64,000 nt of DNA, from the NCBI RefSeq assembly GCF_003858635.1, contig NZ_RQJO01000007.1, positions 621,941-685,940 on the forward strand, in the 5' to 3' direction. This stretch comes from Larkinella rosea (lineage in GTDB: Bacteria; Bacteroidota; Bacteroidia; Cytophagales; Spirosomataceae). A program made the translations under genes and the position numbers. Positions 42,060 to 49,449 of this stretch are shown here, piece after piece. The notes beneath the pieces were generated by a model, which made no database searches, was not told the origin of the DNA, and was given only the letters and a program-made list of their open reading frames with translations. The first letter of the stretch is position 1; every line of letters begins with the position of its first letter.

Positions 42060-42977
42060 ATGGATAATACGAACGCAAAAAGTAATCCGAAGAAAATGAT
42101 AGGTTTGGGCCGGGGATTGGGAGCCTTATTGCACGACAGCGACCAGGTCAACCGACCCAGTAAACCGTCGCCGTATGAGTCCATTTCGACGATGACGGAA
42201 ATCAGCGTCAACCACGTTGAAACCAATCCGTTTCAGCCCCGGACCCGGTTCGACGAGGAAGCATTGATGGAACTGGCGGAGTCGATCCGTGTGCAGGGAA
42301 TCATTCAGCCCATTACGGTTCGGCAACTGGGCCGTGACCAATACCAGCTGATTGCCGGTGAACGGCGCTTGCAGGCATCGAAACTGATCGGGTTGACGCA
42401 CGTTCCGGCGTATGTTCGGCAGGCCAACGACCAGCAAATGCTGGAAATGGCGCTGATCGAGAACATTCAGCGCGAAAACCTGAATTCGATCGAAATTGCC
42501 CTCAGCTACCAGCGGCTGATTACCGAGTGTAGTCTGAAACAAGAGGAACTGGGCGCGCGCGTTGGTAAAAACCGCACGACGGTGAATAATTACATCCGGT
42601 TGCTGAAACTGCCGCCGGTTATTCAGGCGGCATTGCGTGATACCAAAATTTCGATGGGCCACGCCCGGGCTATCATCAATGTCGACAATCCGGACATTCA
42701 GATTCGGCTTTTCAACAAACTGATCGACGAAGACTGGTCGGTTCGACGGGTGGAAGAAGCGGTTCGGTCGCTGTCGACAACGCCCGAACAGGAGCCTGAA
42801 CGCCGTTCGACGCCGTATAAGCAGGAAATCCGGGGACTTCAGTTTAAGCTGTCGTCGATGTTCGGAACCAAGGTTTCGATCAAGGCAGACGACAAGCACA
42901 AAGGCGAGATCAAAATCCCGTTTACGTCGCAGGATGAGATGAACCGGATTTTGGAAGTACTGAACTACAAGGCATAA
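42060..42977 (+). CDS. parB: Chromosome partitioning protein ParB
   Basis: 305 residues. Starts with KKMIGLGRGLGALL, typical of chromosomal ParB. The N-terminal CTPase domain has NPFQPRTRFDEEALMELAES and QLIAGERRLQASKLIGLTHV, and LIENIQRENLNSIEIALSYQ follows. The parS-binding helix-turn-helix is EELGARVGKNRTTVNNYIRL. A C-terminal dimer domain ends the chain. It sits 23 bp after parA. No full parS site is visible in the window. Confidence 0.96.
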   Translation: MDNTNAKSNPKKMIGLGRGLGALLHDSDQVNRPSKPSPYESISTMTEISVNHVETNPFQPRTRFDEEALMELAESIRVQGIIQPITVRQLGRDQYQLIAGERRLQASKLIGLTHVPAYVRQANDQQMLEMALIENIQRENLNSIEIALSYQRLITECSLKQEELGARVGKNRTTVNNYIRLLKLPPVIQAALRDTKISMGHARAIINVDNPDIQIRLFNKLIDEDWSVRRVEEAVRSLSTTPEQEPERRSTPYKQEIRGLQFKLSSMFGTKVSIKADDKHKGEIKIPFTSQDEMNRILEVLNYKA

Positions 42978-43062
42978 AAAATGTTAATTACCCGGCTTTC
43001 TGTTGTTTCACTGGCAAACCGTTCGTTGTTAAACTAGCGTTTGTATTGCATTCAGCAGAATT

Positions 43063-43734
43063 ATGACAGCATACCGGATAATTAATGTGAAAAAGTGGAG
43101 AAACTTTGTTGGGGTTAGTGCCTTTGTTTTGCTGGCGGGTATGTCGATGGGACAGACGCCATCAGCTTCACCGGTTGGTAAAACCGAACTGATTACGACG
43201 GATACGACCAGCAAAGTAGTTGCGGCTGATACCGTTCCGTTGACGGCCAAACAGAATGCGGCAATTCGCAAAATTGTTCCCCGACAGTCCACCATTCGGT
43301 CGGCGCTGGTGCCGGGTTGGGGCCAGATCAGCAACGGGCACTGGTGGAAAGTGCCGATCATCTATGCCGGTTTTGGAACGATGATTTACTTTTCCCGCCA
43401 ATACAGTAAGGATTACAAGTTTTACCGGAAATACGGAATTATTGCCAATTACAGCCCGGGTCAGGTCACGCAGGTACCGGGTTATTCAGTAGACATCGGA
43501 GTGGCGCAACTGGAACGGGCCGCCCGGGCCGTGGCCCGGTACCGCGATTATAATTTGCTCGGTTGTGGGCTCTTGTGGGGTGTCAATGTGATTGAAGCCA
43601 ATGTTACCGCTCACCTGAAAACATTCGATATTTCGGAAGATTTAACGATGCAGGTGAAACCCGGTTTATTGATGCCCGTTATCGGTCCATTGCCGGTGCC
43701 GGGCATTCGAATTGCTTTTCAGTTTAAAAACTAA
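43063..43734 (+). CDS. DUF5683 family exported protein
   Basis: 223 residues with a signal peptide (VSAFVLLAGMSMGQ). The family signature RSALVPGWGQISNGHWWKVP lies near residue 85, followed by hydrophobic segments around IIYAGFGTMIYFSRQYS and LLGCGLLWGVNVIEANVTAH, so it is probably membrane-associated. DUF5683 has no known role. It is conserved between parB and dapB in Cytophagales relatives as I recall, and the close spacing here fits one operon. Confidence 0.82.
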   Translation: MTAYRIINVKKWRNFVGVSAFVLLAGMSMGQTPSASPVGKTELITTDTTSKVVAADTVPLTAKQNAAIRKIVPRQSTIRSALVPGWGQISNGHWWKVPIIYAGFGTMIYFSRQYSKDYKFYRKYGIIANYSPGQVTQVPGYSVDIGVAQLERAARAVARYRDYNLLGCGLLWGVNVIEANVTAHLKTFDISEDLTMQVKPGLLMPVIGPLPVPGIRIAFQFKN

Positions 43735-43755
43735 TTAATGATTCACAGCTAATTA

Positions 43756-44478
43756 ATGAAAATATTATTACTCGGATACGGTAAGATGGGCAAAACCATC
43801 GAACAGATTGCACTGGACCGGGGGCACGAAATTGCGGGTCGGATCGATATCAACAACCGCGCCGATCTGGAAACACTAAGGAAAGACGATGTCGATGTGG
43901 CCATTGAATTCAGCGCACCGGAAGCCGCCGTCGACAACATCCGGGATTGCCTGAAACGCGGCTGGCCGGTGGTTAGCGGTACAACCGGCTGGCTCGAACA
44001 CCGCCTTGAAATTGAAGCATTGTGTCGCGAGACGCAGGGCGGTTTTTTTTACGCATCGAACTACAGTATCGGAGTCAATCTGTTTTTTCGGCTCAACAAA
44101 ATACTGGCCCGGTTTATGAAAGGGTATCCGTCTTACCACGTCTCGATGACCGAAATCCACCATACGGAGAAAAAAGACGCACCGAGTGGAACGGCCATTA
44201 CGTTGGCCGAAGGGATCATTGACCAGTTGCCAGACAAAACGCGTTGGATCAATGACGCGGAAGAACAGCCCGATGCGGTTTTGATCGAATCCCTGCGGGA
44301 AGGGACGGTTCCGGGAACGCACGTTGTCCGGTACGATTCAGATGTCGATACAATTGAGATCAAACACGTTGCCTACAGCCGCCAGGGCTTTGCCCTCGGA
44401 GCGCTCACCGCCGGCGAATGGCTCGTTGGCAAACAGGGCATTTTCGGTATGGAAGATCTGTTGGGGGAAAGTATTTAA
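43756..44478 (+). CDS. dapB: 4-hydroxy-tetrahydrodipicolinate reductase
   Basis: 240 residues. It reduces hydroxytetrahydrodipicolinate in lysine and diaminopimelate synthesis. The NAD(P)-binding start is ILLLGYGKMGKTIEQIALDR. The catalytic EIHHTEKKDAPSGTAITLAE stretch contains the His-His and Lys residues, and FFYASNYSIGVNLFFRLNKI is typical. It lies 21 bp after DUF5683. A word-repeat hairpin follows the stop. Confidence 0.95.
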   Translation: MKILLLGYGKMGKTIEQIALDRGHEIAGRIDINNRADLETLRKDDVDVAIEFSAPEAAVDNIRDCLKRGWPVVSGTTGWLEHRLEIEALCRETQGGFFYASNYSIGVNLFFRLNKILARFMKGYPSYHVSMTEIHHTEKKDAPSGTAITLAEGIIDQLPDKTRWINDAEEQPDAVLIESLREGTVPGTHVVRYDSDVDTIEIKHVAYSRQGFALGALTAGEWLVGKQGIFGMEDLLGESI

Positions 44479-44493
44479 TAAAGTTGCTATTAA

Positions 44494-44580
44494 TGAACAT
44501 CGAATAGTGAATAACGAATAACGAAATTGACTCTGCCGTGTGGCTCAATATTCCTTATTCATTGTTCATTATTCATTATT
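44494..44580. repeat. Word-repeat hairpin between dapB and lepB
   Basis: Left side made of GAATAGTGAATAACGAATAACG, right side of TTATTCATTGTTCATTATTC (20 shown), imperfectly complementary, around a short GC-richer loop. The right arm is open in the lepB frame but is not part of the likely protein. It interrupts the par-dapB-lepB operon and could attenuate lepB. Confidence 0.6.
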
Positions 44581-44590
44581 TTACAAGAGC

Positions 44591-45727
44591 ATGTCAGTTG
44601 TTAAAAACCAGGAAACCGCCACCAAACGCAGTGAAAAGAAAAAATCGCCGTTCCGTGAGTGGATTGATTCCATTGTATTTGCGGTTGTTGCGGCTACGCT
44701 GATTCGCTGGCTGTTTATGGAAGCGTTTACAATTCCGACGCCTTCCATGGAGAAGAGCCTGCTGGTAGGCGATTTCCTGTTTGTAAGTAAACTACATTAC
44801 GGAACCCGGACGCCCAAAACACCGTTGCAGGTGCCGTTGACGCACCAGAAAATCTGGGGAACCGAAATCCCTTCCTACCTCGACTGGATTCAACTGCCGC
44901 AATTCCGGTTGCCCGGTTTCTCGTCGGTCAAACAAGGCGATGTGGTCGTGTTCAACTACCCGCCTGAAGAGTATCCGACGGATCTGAAAACAAACTACAT
45001 CAAACGTTGCATTGCCGTTGGCGGTGATGTGCTGGAAGTGCGGGATCGGAAAGTATTCGTCAATGGGCAGGTTTTCCCGGATCCGGTAAAATCGGAAACG
45101 GAATACTTCCTGAAAACCAATTCGGTGATCAGCGCTAAAGTCTTCAAGCGGTACGACATTACGGATTTTGAGCAAAGTACGGAAACATACGGCGACACGA
45201 TTGCGGCCAATGACGCATCCGGCTACCGGATTCATACTACCCCTGAAACGGCGGCCCTCCTGAAACAGCAGGATTTTGTGCAGGGCATCGACGCGATCAG
45301 TTCCGCCAAAGGTATGGTCAATCCGTTCCAGCCGGTTTATCCGCAGTCGTCCCTGTTTCCCTGGAATGTCGACAATTACGGTCCGATCACGGTTCCGAAA
45401 GAGGGTGCAACCATTCAGCTGGATGAGAAAAATATTGCGCTTTACGGCCCGGTAATTCAGAAATACGAAGACAACGAAAAAGTTGAGCTGGACGGAAAAT
45501 CGGTCAAAATCGACGGCAAGGTCATTACCTCCTACACCTTCAAGCAGAATTATTATTTCATGATGGGCGATAACCGCCACAACTCCGCTGACTCCCGGTA
45601 CTGGGGCTTTGTTCCGGCCGATCACATCGTGGGCAAGGCGGTTTTCATCTGGATGTCCATTGATCCCAATCCGGAAAGTGTTCTGAAGAAAATCCGCTGG
45701 AATCGCTTGTTCCGGATTATCGAATAA
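44591..45727 (+). CDS. lepB: Signal peptidase I
   Basis: 378 residues. One N-terminal helix (SIVFAVVAATLIRWLFMEAF) anchors it. The catalytic Ser lies in IPTPSMEKSLLVGDFLFVSK and the catalytic Lys in NYIKRCIAVGGD. MMGDNRHNSADSRYWGFVP is the C-terminal box. A long insertion of about 130 residues separates the Lys region from the C-terminal box, as in Bacteroidota enzymes. ATG 44591 (MSVVKNQE) is chosen; an in-frame ATG at 44540 would translate the palindrome. Confidence 0.95.
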   Translation: MSVVKNQETATKRSEKKKSPFREWIDSIVFAVVAATLIRWLFMEAFTIPTPSMEKSLLVGDFLFVSKLHYGTRTPKTPLQVPLTHQKIWGTEIPSYLDWIQLPQFRLPGFSSVKQGDVVVFNYPPEEYPTDLKTNYIKRCIAVGGDVLEVRDRKVFVNGQVFPDPVKSETEYFLKTNSVISAKVFKRYDITDFEQSTETYGDTIAANDASGYRIHTTPETAALLKQQDFVQGIDAISSAKGMVNPFQPVYPQSSLFPWNVDNYGPITVPKEGATIQLDEKNIALYGPVIQKYEDNEKVELDGKSVKIDGKVITSYTFKQNYYFMMGDNRHNSADSRYWGFVPADHIVGKAVFIWMSIDPNPESVLKKIRWNRLFRIIE

Positions 45728-45732
45728 AACAC

Positions 45733-45816
45733 ACCTATCGACGGATTTTAGTCCGTGTTTTAGCAAGCTAGACCAAGTAGCAGGAATAAAACGGACTAAA
45801 GTCCGTCGGTACGGGT
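45733..45816. repeat. Dispersed palindromic repeat, family B, copy 2
   Basis: Left arm CGACGGATTTTAGTCCGT, right arm ACGGACTAAAGTCCGTCGGT, flanked by further pairing bases (ACCTAT / ACGGGT), loop about 34 bp. It fills the space between the convergent lepB and ung genes and touches the ung stop codon, exactly as copy 1 does between dprA and DUF4394. Confidence 0.85.
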
Positions 45817-46481
45817 CACCACTCGATTTCGGTCAATCCTTTCTTTTTCAAATACGCATTGGTTTGGCTGAAGTGCCGGGTGCCAAACCAGCCGCCCCAT
45901 TGGGCCGCCATGGGTGATGGATGTTTAGCTTTGAGAATCAGGTGTTTGCTGGCGTCAATAACCGCACCTTTCTTTTGGGCATAAGCGCCCCACAACAGAA
46001 AAACCAGGTTTTCTTTTTCGGAGGAAAGATGCTGGATGGCCGCGTCGGTAAAGGTTTCCCAGCCTTTGTTCTGGTGCGAACCAGCCTGATTGGCCCGTAC
46101 GGTCAGGGTAGCATTGAGCAACAAAACGCCCTGAACCGCCCAACGTTCGAGGTTCCCGGATTTGGGAATGGGCGTACCCAGATCGGTCTCAATTTCTTTA
46201 AAAATATTAACGAGTGAAGGTGGTTTGGTGATGCCATCGTTCACCGAAAACGCCAGCCCATTGGCCTGGCCTTCGCCGTGATAGGGATCCTGCCCTAAAA
46301 TAACCACCTTGGTTTGATCGAACGGGCATTTATCAAACGCGTTGAAAATGAGCTTGCCCGGCGGATAACACCGTTGCGTTGTATATTCCGATCGGACAAA
46401 TTCGGTCAATTGGGTGAAATACGGTTTTTCAAATTCTGCCTGCAGACGTTGCTGCCAGGAGGGTTCAATCGCAACCTTCAT
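45816..46481 (-). CDS. ung: Uracil-DNA glycosylase
   Basis: 221 residues, family 1. It removes uracil from DNA in base excision repair. The water-activating loop is VVILGQDPYHGEGQANGLAF with the catalytic Asp, and the DNA intercalation loop is AKHPSPMAAQWGGWFGTRHF. The glycine-serine and Asn strand (GVLLLNATLTVRANQAGSH) is intact. ATG 46481 (MKVAIEPSWQQ) matches family N-termini. Confidence 0.96.
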   Translation of the reverse strand: MKVAIEPSWQQRLQAEFEKPYFTQLTEFVRSEYTTQRCYPPGKLIFNAFDKCPFDQTKVVILGQDPYHGEGQANGLAFSVNDGITKPPSLVNIFKEIETDLGTPIPKSGNLERWAVQGVLLLNATLTVRANQAGSHQNKGWETFTDAAIQHLSSEKENLVFLLWGAYAQKKGAVIDASKHLILKAKHPSPMAAQWGGWFGTRHFSQTNAYLKKKGLTEIEW

Positions 46482-46662
46482 GAAGATAGGGTTTGAAATG
46501 TCGAGGTAAACAATAAACACAATTCCGGTCAAACCCGGGCTGTTTTATTTCAATCAATCGGGCAAAATTAGGCGAAACCTAAAATATTTGATGACCCTTT
46601 TTGGAATTATAAACTCTAAAATTTAATTTTCGTTTTAAGGTTTATAAACAACAGATCAATAA

Positions 46663-47049
46663 ATGATATCGGCAGTAACCGACGGCGTCAAGGTCAGCGT
46701 CATGACGGAATACCAACCGGAATATTCCAGTCCGATGCAAGCTCATTTTGTTTTTACGTACCGGATTACCATCGAAAATAAAGGAACCTCAACCGTTCAG
46801 CTGCTGCGCCGTCACTGGGTTATTTACGATGGGAACGGCATGGCGCGCGAAGTGGAAGGGGAGGGCGTTGTAGGCCAGCAACCCATTCTTGAACCGGGCG
46901 AAACGCACGAATACGTGTCGGGCTGCAACCTGCGGTCGAGTCTGGGCAAAATGAGCGGAACCTATTTGATGGAGCGGATTATTGATGGAAAGCAATTTCG
47001 GGTCAATATTCCGGAGTTTATGATGGTGGTTCCGTATCGGTTAAATTAA
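46663..47049 (+). CDS. apaG: ApaG-domain protein (Co2+/Mg2+ efflux protein ApaG)
   Basis: 128 residues, the full ApaG (DUF525) beta-sandwich. Typical stretches are VFTYRITIENKGTSTVQLLR, RHWVIYDGNG, GEGVVGQQPILEPGETHEYV and SGCNLRSSLGKMSGTYLM. The efflux name comes from Salmonella genetics; the molecular role is uncertain. A methyltransferase gene follows after 39 bp on the same strand. Confidence 0.92.
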   Translation: MISAVTDGVKVSVMTEYQPEYSSPMQAHFVFTYRITIENKGTSTVQLLRRHWVIYDGNGMAREVEGEGVVGQQPILEPGETHEYVSGCNLRSSLGKMSGTYLMERIIDGKQFRVNIPEFMMVVPYRLN

Positions 47050-47088
47050 TTTCATGCAGTAAAAGTCCGCCTGAGCGGTTTTCATTTC

Positions 47089-47862
47089 TTGATTCGTGCT
47101 TATATAAAGTATCTTCTGAAAGCGCGGGATGCGCATTCCCTGCATTCGCCTTTCGTTTTTGATCTCTATTCCACCATCATCCGACCCGATAATCCGGAGG
47201 AGCAGGCATTTGTTCCTATCCATGCCTTGCAGCAGGAGCTGTTAAAGGATGACCACCGGATTCAGATCACCGATTTTGGAGCGGGTTCCCGCATCAATTC
47301 AGCGCGGGAGCGGGCCATTCGGGATATTGCAAAAAATTCGCAAAAACCGGAGCGGTTTGGCCGGTTGATGTATCGGCTCATTCGGCGGTTTGGTTCTCAG
47401 GTCATCGTTGATTTGGGGACTTCACTTGGCATCACCACATTGCACGAAGCCGCAGCCGCTCCTAGCGCCCAAATCCTGACATTTGAAGGATGTCCGCAAA
47501 CCGCAGCCGTGGCTGCCCGCAATTTTCAGAAACTGAATCGGACGAATGTTGAAATTATAACGGGAAATATTGATCAGACATTACCAGAACGATTGAAGAC
47601 CGTCCCGAAGGTTGATTTTGCGTTTTTTGACGCCAATCACCGCTACGAACCAACCGTACGGTATTTTGAAACCTGTCTTTCAAAAGCGCATAATGATACC
47701 TGTTTTATTTTTGACGATATTCACTGGTCGGAAGAAATGGAACAAGCCTGGGCGACGATTAAAGCGCATCCTTCGGTGACGGTTTCGATCGATTTATTTT
47801 ACATCGGTCTCGTGTTTTTCCGAAGTCAGCAACCCAAACAGGACTTCATATTAACGTTCTGA
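47089..47862 (+). CDS. Class I SAM-dependent methyltransferase, O-methyltransferase-like
   Basis: 257 residues. The AdoMet motif is VIVDLGTSLGITTLHEAAAA, followed by LTFEGCPQTAAVAARNFQKL and VDFAFFDANHRYEPTVRYFE, which places it in the catechol/caffeoyl O-methyltransferase-like group (Methyltransf_24). The N-terminal RDAHSLHSPFVFDLYSTIIR stretch is common in Bacteroidota members. TTG at 47089 is the probable start; no ATG is available. It is just after apaG. The substrate is unknown. Confidence 0.82.
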   Translation: MIRAYIKYLLKARDAHSLHSPFVFDLYSTIIRPDNPEEQAFVPIHALQQELLKDDHRIQITDFGAGSRINSARERAIRDIAKNSQKPERFGRLMYRLIRRFGSQVIVDLGTSLGITTLHEAAAAPSAQILTFEGCPQTAAVAARNFQKLNRTNVEIITGNIDQTLPERLKTVPKVDFAFFDANHRYEPTVRYFETCLSKAHNDTCFIFDDIHWSEEMEQAWATIKAHPSVTVSIDLFYIGLVFFRSQQPKQDFILTF

Positions 47863-47946
47863 ATGCGGGTCCACGCCGGGAAATAAACCAGTCATTGTTC
47901 TCGTTTTCAATACGATTCATCCCATTCACTGTAGAATTTCTGTCCT

Positions 47947-49326
47947 ATGCAACGGCATTTACATCCTTTTAAACTGAGTTTGTTGGGAGCCTTAGGGTTG
48001 GGTCTTTTGGTCGCATCCTGTCAAAAATCCGGGGAAGACCCGGACGCTCAGCCCAAACCCGTTGCGTCCAGTCTGGACCAATTACAACGACGGATTCTGA
48101 CGCCGACCTGTGCCGTGTCGGGCTGCCATTCTTCCGAAAGTGATCCGACCTTTAATCAGCATCATTTAGTGCTGACCGCCAACGTGGCCTACAAAAACCT
48201 GGTCAGTGCAGAACCTTCCAACAGTACTGCCAAAGCCAATGGGTTGTTGCGCGTGAAGCCGTTTGCTGCGCTGGAAAGTTTGCTGTACCACAAATTGAAT
48301 ACCGCAGCCAGTCACCACAGCGGAGCCAATTACGGGAATCCGATGCCGTTGGGGAAAGAGCCGCTGACCGTTGGGCAGATTGAGTTTGTTCGGCGCTGGA
48401 TCGAAGCCGGAGCACCCAAGGAAGGGGCCGTTGTCGATTCGACCCTGCTGGACGACAAAACCCCGAGTACGCCGGTGACGGGCAATTTTGAAGGCTTGCC
48501 GGTCCCGGCGGCCGGAACCGGTCTACAGATGAAACTGGATCCGTTTACGATCATTCCCAATTTCGAGCGGGAGTTGTTTATTCGGAAAACGATTGGCAAT
48601 ACGCAGGATATGTACGTAAACCGGTTTGAAGTAAAAATGCGGCCCAACAGTCATCATTTTGTGCTCTATAATTTCCGCAATAACCAGAATCTGCCCGCCA
48701 TGAACGAGGTTCGGGACTTGCGTAATTCCGACAATACGCTGAATCTGCTGACGGCGCTATCGATGCAAAACCACGTTTATTTTATTGGTGTACAGGCACC
48801 TTACATCGACTATGCTTTTCCGGAAGGTACGGCGTTATTAATTCCGGCTAATGCCACGATGGACATGAATTCGCATTACGTGAATAAAACGACGGCTTCC
48901 ATTACCGGTGAAGTTTTTGTGAATTTATATACCACTGAAAAGGCAAAAGTGAAGAGCGTCGTCAAAACGATGGATTTTAATAACACGGACCTGCCTATTC
49001 CGGCCAAAACCCGCGTAACGCTTTCCAAAACGTTTGTGATGTCGAAACCGGTCAAAGTGCTGGTTCTGACTTCTCATACGCACAAATTGGGCGAAAAATT
49101 TGTGGTGAAGATCAAAGGTGGAGCCCGGGATGGGGAAGTGATTTATACCTCAACGGATTGGGAGCATCCGGATATTAAAACCTTTACAACGCCCATTCTT
49201 CTGGCAAAAGGCGACGCGCTGGTATCCGAAATTACGTACAACAATACCACCAGCAAAGACGTAAATTTCGGGCTGACCAGCGATGATGAAATGGGAATTA
49301 TTTTTGGCTATTATTTGGAAGAGTAG
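47947..49326 (+). CDS. Copper type II monooxygenase-like lipoprotein with N-terminal c-heme motif
   Basis: 459 residues. Signal peptide with lipobox LVASC (Cys25). A heme-c motif of the CX4CH kind, CAVSGCH, lies at 55-61 in a small cytochrome domain reaching about residue 155. The C-terminal half resembles the peptidylglycine/dopamine monooxygenase fold. HH at 236-237, His310, HTH at 377-379 and Met449 fit the six copper ligands of that family in order, with TSHTHKLGEKF and SDDEMGI as the clearest motifs. It is an exported redox protein; the substrate is unknown. Monocistronic, closed by a strong terminator. Confidence 0.75.
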   Translation: MQRHLHPFKLSLLGALGLGLLVASCQKSGEDPDAQPKPVASSLDQLQRRILTPTCAVSGCHSSESDPTFNQHHLVLTANVAYKNLVSAEPSNSTAKANGLLRVKPFAALESLLYHKLNTAASHHSGANYGNPMPLGKEPLTVGQIEFVRRWIEAGAPKEGAVVDSTLLDDKTPSTPVTGNFEGLPVPAAGTGLQMKLDPFTIIPNFERELFIRKTIGNTQDMYVNRFEVKMRPNSHHFVLYNFRNNQNLPAMNEVRDLRNSDNTLNLLTALSMQNHVYFIGVQAPYIDYAFPEGTALLIPANATMDMNSHYVNKTTASITGEVFVNLYTTEKAKVKSVVKTMDFNNTDLPIPAKTRVTLSKTFVMSKPVKVLVLTSHTHKLGEKFVVKIKGGARDGEVIYTSTDWEHPDIKTFTTPILLAKGDALVSEITYNNTTSKDVNFGLTSDDEMGIIFGYYLEE

Positions 49327-49328
49327 AA

Positions 49329-49396
49329 GTGAGAAGATAGACAAGAGACAATAGAAATACCAAGTCTTTCATCTCTTGTCTCACTTCTATCTTCTC
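49329..49396. repeat. Word-repeat hairpin next to a terminator
   Basis: Left GAGAAGATAGACAAGAGACA and right TCTCTTGTCTCACTTCTATC pair with an offset, made of repeated AGACAAGAGA-type words. It abuts the strong terminator at 49397. Confidence 0.6.
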
Positions 49397-49443
49397 AAGC
49401 ACAAAAAAACCGCTCAAGCTACTTGAGCGGTTTTTTTGTGCTT
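49397..49443. terminator. Perfect bidirectional terminator
   Basis: 22-bp perfect arms, with GC core ACCGCTCAAG / CTTGAGCGGT and A/T tracts outside, around a 3-nt loop. It serves both the copper-monooxygenase-like gene and the convergent DEAD-box helicase gene. Confidence 0.92.
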
Positions 49444-49449
49444 GTTCAA

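Noticed and set aside
42126-42899. 257-codon open frame on the minus strand
   Set aside because: It is antisense to parB.
41248-42977. parA-parB as a sign of an integrated plasmid
   Set aside because: The genes are of the chromosomal Soj/Spo0J type and are followed by dapB and lepB, ordinary chromosomal neighbours.
44540-44590. N-terminal extension of lepB
   Set aside because: It is encoded by a word-repeat palindrome and does not resemble signal peptidases.
44792-45766. 324-codon open frame on the minus strand
   Set aside because: It is antisense to lepB, which has the Ser/Lys dyad and the family C-terminal box.
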